Origin: an uncultured Bacteroidales bacterium
Lineage (GTDB): Bacteria > Bacteroidota > Bacteroidia > Bacteroidales > FEN-979
Direction: 5' to 3'
NCBI GenBank assembly: GCA_903916595.1
Contig: CAIWXI010000040.1
Span: 1-40,206 of the forward strand
Length of the DNA stretch: 40,206 nt
The position numbers and the translations under genes were made by a program. This document shows positions 1 through 9,289 of the stretch, piece after piece. The notes below the pieces were generated by a model. That model was not told where the DNA came from. It saw only the letters and a list, made by a program, of their open reading frames with translations, and searched no databases. Position 1 is the stretch's first letter. Every line of letters begins with the position of its first letter.

Positions 1-24
1 ATTTTCAATAGCAATCCTTTTTTT

Positions 25-2796
25 ATGCAAAAGAAAACCGTATTACTTATAGCAATTTCCCTTTCAGTTTTCTGTTTGGGACTGCAGGCCCAGTGGCAGC
101 CTGATTTCAGGTTGACCAACGATAATTCAGGTTCCTGGACCTACGGGCATACTCCTTCGGATAATAATGTGTGGTGCGTCGCAGCAAATGGGAATGATGT
201 TCATGCTGTGTGGTATGATTATCGCTTTGATGTAGGTGGCACTGGTGAGATTCTTTATAAAAAATCTACAGACGGAGGTGTTACCTGGGGGGCGGATATC
301 CGTTTGACCAATGATCCTTCGGTATCGGTAAATCCTTCAATCGCGGTATTCAACTCAGTTGTACATGTGGTATGGCAGGAAATGCGTGATGGGAACTATG
401 AAATTTATTATAAACGTTCGATTGACGGAGGTCTCACCTGGGGCACTGATATCCGCTTAACGAATTCTTCATTTGATTCCTGGAATCCTTCGATAGCTGT
501 TTCGGGTTCAGTTGTACATGTTGTGTGGCAGGACAACCGCAACGGAAACTTTGAGATATATTATAAGAATTCGGCGGATGGAGGTTTGACCTGGGGATCC
601 GACACCCGTTTAACAAATGATGCTGCTTTATCCTCGACCCCTGTAGTCAGCGTTTCCGGCTCGGATGTTCATATAGCCTGGCGTGATTCCAGGGACGGCA
701 ACGATGAGATTTATTACAAACACTCAACAGATGGGGGTTTAACATGGGGTGCAGATACAAGGCTTACAAATAATATTGATAATTCACGATATCCTTCTAT
801 TGCAGTCTCAGGTTCTTCGGTGCATTTGGTATGGAATGACATCCGCGACGGGAACTGGGAGATTTACTACAAGTCATCGGCCAACGGAGGAAACACATGG
901 AGCTCCGATACCCGGCTTACAAATGATATAAACCGTTCAGAACATACCTCTTTGGCAGTTTGCGGTGCATTTCTGAATGTGGTATGGATGGATAACCGCG
1001 CAGGGAAATATGCGATTTATTTCAAACAATCTGCGGATGGAGGCGCAACCTGGAATCCAGACCTTCAGTTGACGACAAGTCCTGCAAATTCCGTTTATCC
1101 CTCGGTGGCAGTTTCATCCTCAGGCGTGCACGTGACCTGGGTGGATGAACGTGATGCGAATGATGAGATTTACTATAAACGTAACCCCACCGCCGGATGC
1201 AATCCCAATGGCAGCCTTTGCGGACAAAAATATAATGACCTCAACGGCAATGGCGCCAAAGATCCGGGTGAGCCCATACTTACAGACTGGCAGATCGACC
1301 TTAGTGGCACATCCGTATTATCGGTAAGAACCGACAATGAAGGAAACTATTGTTTCAACAATCTTACCCCTGGCACATATACCGTATCGGAAGTTTACCA
1401 GGCAAACTGGGTACAAACCCAGCCGGCTTTTCCTGGAACTTACACCGTAACACTCGCCGCAGGTCAAACTATTAATAACCTCGTATTTGGAAATCAGTAC
1501 GACACCTGTAAAAGCGGATCCAAAACATGGTCACCACTTGCGAGCGGGTTCAACGGACAAGTAAAAGCCCTTGTCGTAATGGGAGGTGAGCTGTATGCAG
1601 GAGGAGAGTTTTCGCTTTCAGGTGCTACAAGTGTACATAATATTGCTAAATGGAACGGTACTACCTGGTCGGCTCTCGGTAGTGGAATGAATGGTTCTGT
1701 TTCCGCTCTTGCCGTGATGGGGAGCAATCTATATGCCGGCGGGTCATTCACAACTGCAGGAGGTGTTAGCGTGTCTAACATTGCAAAATGGGACGGTACA
1801 AACTGGTCGGCGCTGGGAAGCGGGATAACTACTTCCTTAAAGGCTCTTGCCGTGATAGGCGGAAACCTTTACGTGGGCGGAAATGTTATCACCGCAGGTG
1901 GCTTCGTTGTAAATCGTATTGCTAAATGGGACGGAACCACTTGGTCAGCATTGGGAAGTGGTACAAACGGTTTGATCAATGCTCTGGCAGTAAACGGAAC
2001 CGATCTTTATGTTGGTGGCGGCTTTACCCAGGCAGGGGGTACCATTGTAAATTGTATTGCTAAATGGGACGGAGCAAATTGGTCGGCAGTCGGAAGCGGG
2101 ATGAATTTAAATGGCGTATTCGCTCTTGCCATGATGGGAAACAACCTTTATGCCGGGGGTATGTTTAACATAGCCGGAGGGTTAAGCGTAAATAACATAG
2201 CGAAATGGGATGGAGTAAACTGGTCGGCGCCTGGAACCGGAGCAAACGGCACTGTCCTTTCTCTGGCGGCAAGCGGAACGGATCTATATGCCGGAGGTGA
2301 TTTTTCTAATGCCGGAGGGGTTACCGCTATGAAAATTGCCAAATGGGATGGAGCAACCTGGTCCCCACTCGGCGGTGGGATGAACTCCAATGGAGTGTTC
2401 GCTCTTGCCCTGATGGGAACCAACCTTTATGCCGGAGGAATGTTTTCCCTTGCCGGAGGGATGAACGTTAGTAATATTGCGAAATGGGGATGCGGAGGTT
2501 CTACAGGTATAGATGACAGTAATGTCGCACAGCCTGATTTCCGGCTGGATCAAAATTTTCCCAATCCCTTCATCACCAAAACGACCATCCGTTATGCAAT
2601 AACCCAAGCGGAGTCTGTAAAAATAAGCATATGCAACTTCCTGGGCGAAGAAATCAGAGTATTACTCAATGAGAAAAAAGATCCGGGAACTTATGAAGTT
2701 GTTTTCGAAGCAAATGGCATACCAGACGGAATTTATTACTATACCATCCGAACCGGCAACTTCACCCAAAGTAAAAAGATGGTATTATTAAGATAG
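25..2796 (+). CDS. Secreted BNR/beta-propeller protein with T9SS type A sorting domain
   Basis: A 923-residue exported protein, probably cell-surface or released through the type IX secretion system. Residues 1-22 form a signal peptide ending in LQAQ. Residues about 50-385 hold tandem units of roughly 55 residues with six Asp-box motifs (S-x-D/N-x-G-x-T-W, such as SADGGLTWG) each preceded by an EIYYK-like strand, which is the BNR/sialidase-type propeller pattern. Residues about 393-490 match an SdrD B-like fold (GQKYNDLNGNGAKDPGEP, then TDNEGNYCFNNLTPGTY). Residues about 497-830 hold seven repeats of about 47 residues built on LYAGGxF ... NIAKWDGTxW. The last 85 residues are a type A sorting domain (LDQNFPNPF ... 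GIYYYTI ... KKMVLLR). I see no sialidase catalytic set, so an enzymatic role is not claimed. The gene starts 24 bases into the window, so its promoter lies outside. Confidence 0.88.
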   Translation: MQKKTVLLIAISLSVFCLGLQAQWQPDFRLTNDNSGSWTYGHTPSDNNVWCVAANGNDVHAVWYDYRFDVGGTGEILYKKSTDGGVTWGADIRLTNDPSVSVNPSIAVFNSVVHVVWQEMRDGNYEIYYKRSIDGGLTWGTDIRLTNSSFDSWNPSIAVSGSVVHVVWQDNRNGNFEIYYKNSADGGLTWGSDTRLTNDAALSSTPVVSVSGSDVHIAWRDSRDGNDEIYYKHSTDGGLTWGADTRLTNNIDNSRYPSIAVSGSSVHLVWNDIRDGNWEIYYKSSANGGNTWSSDTRLTNDINRSEHTSLAVCGAFLNVVWMDNRAGKYAIYFKQSADGGATWNPDLQLTTSPANSVYPSVAVSSSGVHVTWVDERDANDEIYYKRNPTAGCNPNGSLCGQKYNDLNGNGAKDPGEPILTDWQIDLSGTSVLSVRTDNEGNYCFNNLTPGTYTVSEVYQANWVQTQPAFPGTYTVTLAAGQTINNLVFGNQYDTCKSGSKTWSPLASGFNGQVKALVVMGGELYAGGEFSLSGATSVHNIAKWNGTTWSALGSGMNGSVSALAVMGSNLYAGGSFTTAGGVSVSNIAKWDGTNWSALGSGITTSLKALAVIGGNLYVGGNVITAGGFVVNRIAKWDGTTWSALGSGTNGLINALAVNGTDLYVGGGFTQAGGTIVNCIAKWDGANWSAVGSGMNLNGVFALAMMGNNLYAGGMFNIAGGLSVNNIAKWDGVNWSAPGTGANGTVLSLAASGTDLYAGGDFSNAGGVTAMKIAKWDGATWSPLGGGMNSNGVFALALMGTNLYAGGMFSLAGGMNVSNIAKWGCGGSTGIDDSNVAQPDFRLDQNFPNPFITKTTIRYAITQAESVKISICNFLGEEIRVLLNEKKDPGTYEVVFEANGIPDGIYYYTIRTGNFTQSKKMVLLR

Positions 2797-2828
2797 ACAG
2801 TATTAGAAATCCGGCTACTGACCATATT

Positions 2829-3380
2829 ATGATTCGACAACAAACAATCTGTATTATTATCCTTTTGCTACTTTTCAGCGGTTTGACAAACCATGGACAA
2901 ACAATAAGGAACAACACCCCGGACTCCGTAACACCGGTATACCTGGACCATAAGGAACCGATATATATAACAATTTATAAACGTGTGGCATGGGACCTCA
3001 TACAAAAAGCCGACACGGGATCAGTTGAGAATAAACTTATTGCAGCTAAAATGAGTGCACTGACTCCCGAACAGCAAAATCAATTGGAGCCACTGTTCGT
3101 AAAATCAATAACCGGGTATGCCGATAAGACTCATTTCGAAGCATGGACACTTATGATGAATTTTAACAAAGTGGCGAGAAAAACTCCGAAAGAGATCGCA
3201 GATAAATATGAAATCCGGGTTCAAAACCTGGGTGGCGAATGCTACGCTGCGGAATTTTGGGAAGCCATTGAACAGGGGGACTACAATAAAGTGATGGCCT
3301 TGCTTTACGTCAGGGAACAGGATGGCTCAGTTACATTTCGAGATCCCTTCCAGGGAATAACTGATTTTTTAAACCGGTAA
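2829..3380 (+). CDS. Exported protein of unknown function
   Basis: A 183-residue protein I do not recognise. It begins with a clear signal peptide (MIRQQTICIIILLLLFSGL, likely cleaved near NHGQ) and continues as a soluble, mainly helical, charged domain with no membrane segment. It starts 32 bases after the upstream T9SS cargo gene on the same strand and no promoter is visible in the gap, so the two may be cotranscribed. Because the upstream product is a surface protein, a periplasmic or envelope location is inferred. No catalytic motif is visible. Confidence 0.7.
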   Translation: MIRQQTICIIILLLLFSGLTNHGQTIRNNTPDSVTPVYLDHKEPIYITIYKRVAWDLIQKADTGSVENKLIAAKMSALTPEQQNQLEPLFVKSITGYADKTHFEAWTLMMNFNKVARKTPKEIADKYEIRVQNLGGECYAAEFWEAIEQGDYNKVMALLYVREQDGSVTFRDPFQGITDFLNR

Positions 3381-3445
3381 ACCTGCCGTTGATTTGAGAA
3401 TTCATACCGTTTAAAAAATAGCCTTTACCGATTGAAGGTTCTCTA

Positions 3446-3476
3446 TTGCCGCAACATCGTGTTACAATTATGTTTG
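3446..3476 (+). promoter_or_regulatory. Bacteroidota-type promoter for the small ORF and adhesin operon
   Basis: TTG at 3446-3448, a 20-base spacer, then TATGTTTG at 3469-3476, which fits the Bacteroidota consensus TTG / TAnnTTTG. Transcription would begin near 3481, so a GTG codon at 3478 would not be usable as start for the next gene. The predicted transcript would cover the small protein, the type B adhesin, SprF and the PorE-like gene. Confidence 0.6.
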
Positions 3477-3498
3477 TGTGTTTCTCCAAAAAAACAAG

Positions 3499-3765
3499 TT
3501 GAAAAAATTAGAAAAATTTAAGCAACTCTTTATAAAAAAGCATTCTGATCCATTGCCTCTTTTGATTATAAAAAAGAATGCTGATGACGGCAATGTAAAG
3601 GAATACAATTCCATTGAGGAAGCTATTGAAGACCTTGGGAAGGATCCCAATGTTTCAGCTGAAAAAATAGAAAAACTACGATCAGCTCTGAAAAACCTGA
3701 AAAACAAGAGTTCAATCCGCATCAGGAATGGAGAACTCTTAAATAGTGAGCAGGCCAAGAAATAA
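3499..3765 (+). CDS. Small charged cytosolic protein, unknown function
   Basis: An 88-residue lysine-rich protein with no signal peptide or membrane segment and no family I recognise. The central part (SIEEAIEDLGKDPNVSAEKIEKLRSALKNLKNKSS) looks like two or three amphipathic helices. The start is uncertain: a GTG at 3478 would give 95 residues, but a TAnnTTTG promoter element at 3469-3476 puts the likely transcription start at or after that codon, so I prefer the TTG at 3499, which has an A-rich leader. It ends 30 bases before the large adhesin gene and is probably the first gene of that operon. Confidence 0.55.
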   Translation: MKKLEKFKQLFIKKHSDPLPLLIIKKNADDGNVKEYNSIEEAIEDLGKDPNVSAEKIEKLRSALKNLKNKSSIRIRNGELLNSEQAKK

Positions 3766-3795
3766 AAACTTTCAAGATCATCAAAAATTAAAAAA

Positions 3796-6700
3796 ATGAA
3801 AAAAATTCTTCTTCTTCTAAGCATATTATTTATTGCCTCTTTTTCCCGGGCACAGGTAAATGGGTTTACAATTGCAGAATCTTCATTCCCTGCGGCACAT
3901 AATCTGGGCACATCATTTCCCATTAATGTGTCGTTCAACTGGACTACATCTACTACATCCGCAGTCGTAAAAATTAATTACAATGCAGCCCTGGTAAATT
4001 ACGATCCCAGCTGTTCCTCTGCTTTACCATCATGTATGGTTGTATCAAACAGCGGCTCTCAGCTTACCATTACCATGAGCAGTTTATCGGCCTGCACTAA
4101 CACCGGAGCAGTCAGTTTTAATGTATGCTTCAGGTTCAACTGTCCGGATTCATGCACAGGCGTGGTAAAACCAGCCGCCTTTACTGCAACGCTCACAGAT
4201 AATCGAAGTACTACATTAAATTCAAATTGCACCGCCAACGGAATTCTGAACAACATGGTTTCACTTACTCACAGCTTTTTCTCATTTAATGTGATGACTG
4301 CGGAAGTAACGTTCAGGGTATGGTTTAACAATCCTGATTGCTTTTTAATCAGAGATCCTCATTTTGACATTGCACTTTCACCCGCGTTGGGTATTATCAC
4401 CTCGGTTTATGGCGGTAATTATGCTTATACACTGTCCGGAAACACTATTACCCCGAACGTTTCAGCATTTACCTCCAATGCAAACGATGCTTTTTTTTAT
4501 GTTGTAAGGCTTGACTCATGCAGCTTCAAACTCGCTCAAACGCTTACCTGCAATGTAACTTTAAAAGGCAAAAACTGCGGTGTGGCAAACAGTACCATTA
4601 AAGGACCTGTGCCTGCATCGTTTGCGATTCCTTTAGTACCGGTGGCTACATCCAGCATCATAGTTTCTAATTTGTCGGCATCGTCTTCGTCGTTTTCTTA
4701 TACAGTCAATAATACTGGGAATACCCCGGTAAATTTAACGATCACCAACTTTTTACCTTTGGTGCATTTGAAAAGTTCAACTGATTCCCCTCCCTCCAAT
4801 TCGGTATTTCAAAATACATCGCAAGCGGGAATAGTAGCCCAGGTCACATATGATGCATGCCCTTTTGCAACTGCCGGACCTTTTCCTTTAATTGGCAATA
4901 ATGCATCTAACAATACTGCACCGTCTGCAAACACCACAAAGTTTGACCATAAAGTAAACAATTTGTTGCCTGGCCAATCGGTGAGCCTGACAATGTATTA
5001 TAACCTGAGCGCTTCATGCAGCGGAGCAGCAGGAAACCCGCCATATAAAGACAGTTTAAAAATTGTTTATGAATGTGAATCCGGAGGCGGACCTGTTGGG
5101 GGTTGTGTGCCTTGTGGCCATGGCGACACAATAACCAGGGTGATCACTTATAATCCGCAACCCCACCTGGGTTGCATTCAAAATCAGTCCATCCCGGGAT
5201 GCAAAAACCTGGGAGATACTATCAGCCTTTGTTATGAATTTAAAAATGATGGCGATGCTGCCATGACTGGCAGTGTTTTTAACATTCAATTTCCTTTATG
5301 GCTGCAGGCTGTTAATTCAAGCGTAGTTTATACCGGCTTTTCGCCGGATCCGACAATCGTGCCTTCTACGAATCTCAAATTTAATTTGCCCGGCATACCC
5401 CCCGGAACAAATACTTATAAGATTTGTTTGAAAGCAGTAGTTCAAAGTGGCGCTGTGGGCGGTCCTTACGGTTATTGGTCTAATGTTTCAGGCGGTACGG
5501 CGGGTAATCCTCAGAATGTATGCTATACTTCTCTTACCATCTGCGCATTTGCGGCGATCGGGATTGAGAAAAAAGTCAAAGGAAGTCTGAACAGCAGTTT
5601 CGGGAGCAGCGGAAGCGGGAAACCCAATACAACAGTATTTTATGAAATAACAGTCCGTAATACCGGGACCATAGCAGTAGACAGCCTTATCGTAATTGAC
5701 AGGATCCCTGCACCAGGGAATCTCACTATCCTCGGCAGCCCGGCTTCAATACCTGTCAACTGTCAGTTTAACATGCTAATGCTTCCAGCTCCCGTAAACA
5801 TTTATACTGCTTCGTATACTCTCACTCAAAATATATGTACAGGATGGCCGGCAACAGGAACACCCTGCACTGTAGGTGTTTGGGGTGGCGTTGTTCTGCC
5901 AGGCGGAGTAAAATTTGATTTTAATATACCATACACTTTGGCGCCCGGGGCATTTTACACATTTACATTTCAAACTCAAATTCCGGCCGGCACTGCCGAT
6001 GGATTAATAGATTGCAACACCGCCGGATTTATTGCAAGATCGAAAACACCAGGTTACACTATCAACCCGGTTGAAACCAATCCGGTGTGTATTCAGGTAT
6101 CAAACGATACATGTAATCATTTATGTAATTCCGACTTTGAAGATGAGCAGTTTGTTGCTCACGACAGCCATCGCCTGGTTAGTATGGATTCCGTCTCATG
6201 CTGGAAAACCACGGCCAAGGTTCATAAGATCGACTTCTGGGGCGACGGGTACAATGGCGTACCGGCCTATTCGGGCAATCAGTTCGTAAGAATAAGCAAT
6301 GATACGAGTGGAACACTGTATCAGAATTTTACAGCTGTGCCCGGAAGTACCGTTACAATCTCTTTTGCACATCGGGGTTTGCCAGGGTTCATTAACAAGA
6401 TGAAAGTTGCCATCGGACCAGCTCCAGTTGGCAGTGGAACGCCCGTTATTATTGGAACACCCGTTGCAAGTGTTACCTCTTGGACGATGAATACAATAAC
6501 TTATACCTTCCCGAATTCCGGCACGAATTATGTGCTGAGTTTCACTTCTCTCCCTTCAGGCGACACTATAGAATGTGGTAATCTTGTTGACGCTATTTCC
6601 GTTGATTGCCATACCGACATCTGCAGTAAAACAGATTCAAGAATAACCAAACTGCCAACAGGCGAATGTTGCTATCTGGTTGAAATATCTAACACTTACC

Positions 6701-8355
6701 GGCCGGATTATTTTACCGGGATATCCGTTACTTCCGACAACCTCACCCTTGCTAATGTCTCTTCCAGTAACACCTGGAGCACGATCAGCTACCAGTCGAC
6801 CAACCAGGTTATTTTTACGAAAACTCCATCTTCAAGTGGCATCCCTCTCGACACTGCAGGATTTCAATCACTGGGTGTTATCTGTTTTGCCGGTTTCGGT
6901 GTAAATCACATCAAAGTCGATTTCATCGGCAATCCTCCCGGCTACGATACGGTATGCAGCAAAACACTTATCAATCAGGGATGCAGCATCCCGGTCGACA
7001 CAAACTGCGTTGCCATTCTTGATCTGAAGGCGGAATGTGATACGGGCTCTGTGAAGATGAAGTTCAAAGTGCGGAACAATTCAGCTTTTACAGTACGTGG
7101 TTTAACACTGTATTCCCAGACCCCGGATGTAAGCCCGTCTCCCAAATTTATCGGGATTCCTGATCTGCTACCCGGACAAACCTCTGCTTATATAGAGACC
7201 GCTCTGATCATTTCCAATAATGCAACCAATGCATGTTTCTTCTTCGCAGCCTGCGATCAGTATACAAGACCGGGACCCGGAGGTCCGTTCCCGAGCTGGT
7301 GCTGTATGGACAGTATTGAGTATTGCGTCAACATTCCTCATTGCGATCCCTGTGATGGCATATCCTTTACAGCAACAAAGAATGATCCCGTAAAATGTTG
7401 TTATAGTCTTACCCTGAGAAGCAATTATCACAATGCCAACATCGAATATCTCGAATTCACCGGAATAGGAGGAACACAATTTGCAATTTTCACCGGATGG
7501 AACATAGTTCCTCCTGTGGGAAGCAGCCACATTAAGATCAAGGCTCCGGCGGGTGGCATCCCACCGGGGACTTATCCCGATTTTGCTTCCTTCTGTCTTA
7601 CCGGCACATCCTCTCCCCCTCATATGGTAGTGATCAAAAGTACCGATACCAAAGGCAATCATTTATGTACCGATACCCTGAAGTTCGATTCCTGCCTGAT
7701 GGTAACACCCAGCTGTGCCAATATCGTCGATGATTCTCTCTATTGTTCAGGAAGCAAAGTCAGATATACCTTCTCGGTGAAGAACAATTCGCCTTTTACC
7801 ATATACCAGATTGACTACAGGACAACAGACCTCAGCGTGGTGCTCGATTCAAACTACACTCAACCTCATCCGCCAATACCACCAGGTACAATCGCTGGCC
7901 CTTATACTGTAACGATAGATTCAAGCAGACTGAATCTCGACAGGTTCTGCATGTATCTTACAGCTCATAACGGGATCTATGATACTGCAACCGGTCAGGG
8001 AGCTACGGAATGCTGCACCGATTCTCTCGGAGGGGTATGCCTCCCGATGATCAAATGCGGGGGAGCCGACACAGCCTGCTGCCAGTTTGGAAATCTGAAG
8101 ATACCCAATGGGATCACTCCCAATGAAGACGGCATCAACGACGTGTTTAAAATTGTTAATTCCGTCTGCTGCTCTTACATCTCCATTAAGATCTTTAACC
8201 GCTGGGGAAATATAGTCTATCAGAACGACGATTACAAAAACGACTGGAAGGGAGAAAACAACAGTGGACAGAGATTGGTTCAGGGAACCTATTTCGTACT
8301 GCTCGAGCTTCCAAACGGAAGCAAACAAAGTATCTATGTCGATCTCCGGTATTAA
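3796..8355 (+). CDS. Large cysteine-rich surface protein with gliding-motility (T9SS type B) C-terminal domain
   Basis: A 1519-residue secreted protein. Residues 1-20 are a signal peptide (ends SRAQ). The body is a chain of beta-sandwich modules. A DUF11-type repeat is at about 600-680 (FYEITVRNTGTIAVDSLIVID). A ligand-binding-like jellyroll is at about 775-935 (NSDFEDEQF ... YSGNQFVRISND), and a duplicated pair of modules runs from about 945 to 1410. The last about 90 residues (LKIPNGITPNEDGINDVFKI ... IKIFNRWGNIVYQ ... GTYFVLLEL) are the CHU_C/gliding-motility type B sorting domain, which directs T9SS export. Many paired cysteines suggest disulfide-stabilised modules. The PorP/SprF gene starts 17 bases downstream, the usual partner arrangement for type B cargo. 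The start has an A-rich leader rather than a Shine-Dalgarno sequence. Adhesion is an inference from size and architecture. Confidence 0.9.
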   Translation: MKKILLLLSILFIASFSRAQVNGFTIAESSFPAAHNLGTSFPINVSFNWTTSTTSAVVKINYNAALVNYDPSCSSALPSCMVVSNSGSQLTITMSSLSACTNTGAVSFNVCFRFNCPDSCTGVVKPAAFTATLTDNRSTTLNSNCTANGILNNMVSLTHSFFSFNVMTAEVTFRVWFNNPDCFLIRDPHFDIALSPALGIITSVYGGNYAYTLSGNTITPNVSAFTSNANDAFFYVVRLDSCSFKLAQTLTCNVTLKGKNCGVANSTIKGPVPASFAIPLVPVATSSIIVSNLSASSSSFSYTVNNTGNTPVNLTITNFLPLVHLKSSTDSPPSNSVFQNTSQAGIVAQVTYDACPFATAGPFPLIGNNASNNTAPSANTTKFDHKVNNLLPGQSVSLTMYYNLSASCSGAAGNPPYKDSLKIVYECESGGGPVGGCVPCGHGDTITRVITYNPQPHLGCIQNQSIPGCKNLGDTISLCYEFKNDGDAAMTGSVFNIQFPLWLQAVNSSVVYTGFSPDPTIVPSTNLKFNLPGIPPGTNTYKICLKAVVQSGAVGGPYGYWSNVSGGTAGNPQNVCYTSLTICAFAAIGIEKKVKGSLNSSFGSSGSGKPNTTVFYEITVRNTGTIAVDSLIVIDRIPAPGNLTILGSPASIPVNCQFNMLMLPAPVNIYTASYTLTQNICTGWPATGTPCTVGVWGGVVLPGGVKFDFNIPYTLAPGAFYTFTFQTQIPAGTADGLIDCNTAGFIARSKTPGYTINPVETNPVCIQVSNDTCNHLCNSDFEDEQFVAHDSHRLVSMDSVSCWKTTAKVHKIDFWGDGYNGVPAYSGNQFVRISNDTSGTLYQNFTAVPGSTVTISFAHRGLPGFINKMKVAIGPAPVGSGTPVIIGTPVASVTSWTMNTITYTFPNSGTNYVLSFTSLPSGDTIECGNLVDAISVDCHTDICSKTDSRITKLPTGECCYLVEISNTYRPDYFTGISVTSDNLTLANVSSSNTWSTISYQSTNQVIFTKTPSSSGIPLDTAGFQSLGVICFAGFGVNHIKVDFIGNPPGYDTVCSKTLINQGCSIPVDTNCVAILDLKAECDTGSVKMKFKVRNNSAFTVRGLTLYSQTPDVSPSPKFIGIPDLLPGQTSAYIETALIISNNATNACFFFAACDQYTRPGPGGPFPSWCCMDSIEYCVNIPHCDPCDGISFTATKNDPVKCCYSLTLRSNYHNANIEYLEFTGIGGTQFAIFTGWNIVPPVGSSHIKIKAPAGGIPPGTYPDFASFCLTGTSSPPHMVVIKSTDTKGNHLCTDTLKFDSCLMVTPSCANIVDDSLYCSGSKVRYTFSVKNNSPFTIYQIDYRTTDLSVVLDSNYTQPHPPIPPGTIAGPYTVTIDSSRLNLDRFCMYLTAHNGIYDTATGQGATECCTDSLGGVCLPMIKCGGADTACCQFGNLKIPNGITPNEDGINDVFKIVNSVCCSYISIKIFNRWGNIVYQNDDYKNDWKGENNSGQRLVQGTYFVLLELPNGSKQSIYVDLRY

Positions 8356-8372
8356 ATAAAAAAAACTGAAAA

Positions 8373-9278
8373 ATGAAAAAACTGATCATACTTGCATTCA
8401 TTGGTTGTTCTCTGTTTGCAAAAGCCCAGCAGGAACCGCAGTATACCCTCAACCAGTTTAACAGTAACCTGCAGATCAACCCGGCTTATGCCGGTGCTCA
8501 CGACGATGCAAGCATCAGTCTGAGGTACCGTAAACAATGGGTTGGCTATACCGGCTCCCCCTCAACCGTATGTTTTAACGGCGAAAGTAAAATAATCAAA
8601 CAGAGGCTTGCATTGGGGCTCACCGTGACGGGCGACTGGATCGGGATTCAGCAAAGTACAACGGCCGATCTGAGTATAGCATCCCAGCTTCGCCTGGGAG
8701 ATAAAAGTACCCTGTCGGTCGGGATCAAGCTCGGGGTGGAGTTCCTGAAATCTGATTTCTCAAAGCTTACAAACGTGAACCTTACCGACCCTCTGTATAA
8801 CACCAATTCAACGGTATTTATGCCCTATGCAGGATTTGGATTTCTGTTCTTTACCAAAAAGTTGTACATTGGCTTTGCTGTTCCCCAGGTGGTGTCGTTC
8901 GAAAATGTATCTCCGGAATCAAAGATCATCAAACCCCATTATTTTTTATATGGCGGATACAGGGTCGTTCTTAGCAAAGATTTTGAACTCAGGCCTGCCC
9001 TTTTAGGCAAATATGTGGCTGCAGCTCCTTTTGAAGCAGATATCGCCCTCGATGCATGGTTCAAGGGCATGGTCGGCCTCGGAGTCTCATACCGCACCAT
9101 GGATGCATTAAGTTTTATGGTCAAAGCCCGGTTCGGAAATTTTTATATCAGCTATGCTTACGACATGACCTTGTCTGCTATGAAATCTTATAACTCGGGT
9201 TCACATGAAATCTATCTCGGGTTTGAATTCGGGAAGAAAAGCAGCCTTGACAGAAAACAGAATAACCGGTATTTTTAA
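8373..9278 (+). CDS. PorP/SprF family type IX secretion outer-membrane protein
   Basis: A 301-residue outer-membrane beta-barrel protein of the PorP/SprF family. Residues 1-19 are a signal peptide (FAKAQ). It is followed by the family hallmark near the mature N terminus (QYTLNQFNSNLQINPAYAGA) and by alternating amphipathic strands ending in a glycine/aromatic-rich C terminus (EIYLGFEFG). SprF-like proteins are needed for surface delivery or attachment of type B T9SS cargo and typically follow such a cargo gene, as here. The gene lies 17 bases after the adhesin and 11 bases before the PorE-like gene, so the three look like one transcription unit. It is one of what is usually a large paralogous family, so equivalence to SprF of Flavobacterium cannot be asserted. 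Confidence 0.92.
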   Translation: MKKLIILAFIGCSLFAKAQQEPQYTLNQFNSNLQINPAYAGAHDDASISLRYRKQWVGYTGSPSTVCFNGESKIIKQRLALGLTVTGDWIGIQQSTTADLSIASQLRLGDKSTLSVGIKLGVEFLKSDFSKLTNVNLTDPLYNTNSTVFMPYAGFGFLFFTKKLYIGFAVPQVVSFENVSPESKIIKPHYFLYGGYRVVLSKDFELRPALLGKYVAAAPFEADIALDAWFKGMVGLGVSYRTMDALSFMVKARFGNFYISYAYDMTLSAMKSYNSGSHEIYLGFEFGKKSSLDRKQNNRYF

Positions 9279-9289
9279 TATTTACAAAG

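Noticed and set aside
25-1200. Sialidase enzyme call from the Asp-box repeats
   Set aside because: Asp boxes are structural propeller motifs; the arginine triad, catalytic tyrosine/glutamate and aspartate of sialidases are not recognisable, so only a propeller-type cargo protein is claimed.
3468-3938. A 156-codon minus-strand frame across the small ORF and the adhesin start
   Set aside because: It overlaps a plausible promoter and the signal peptide of the adhesin gene, and its phenylalanine-rich translation is what lysine/glutamate-rich plus-strand codons give in reverse.
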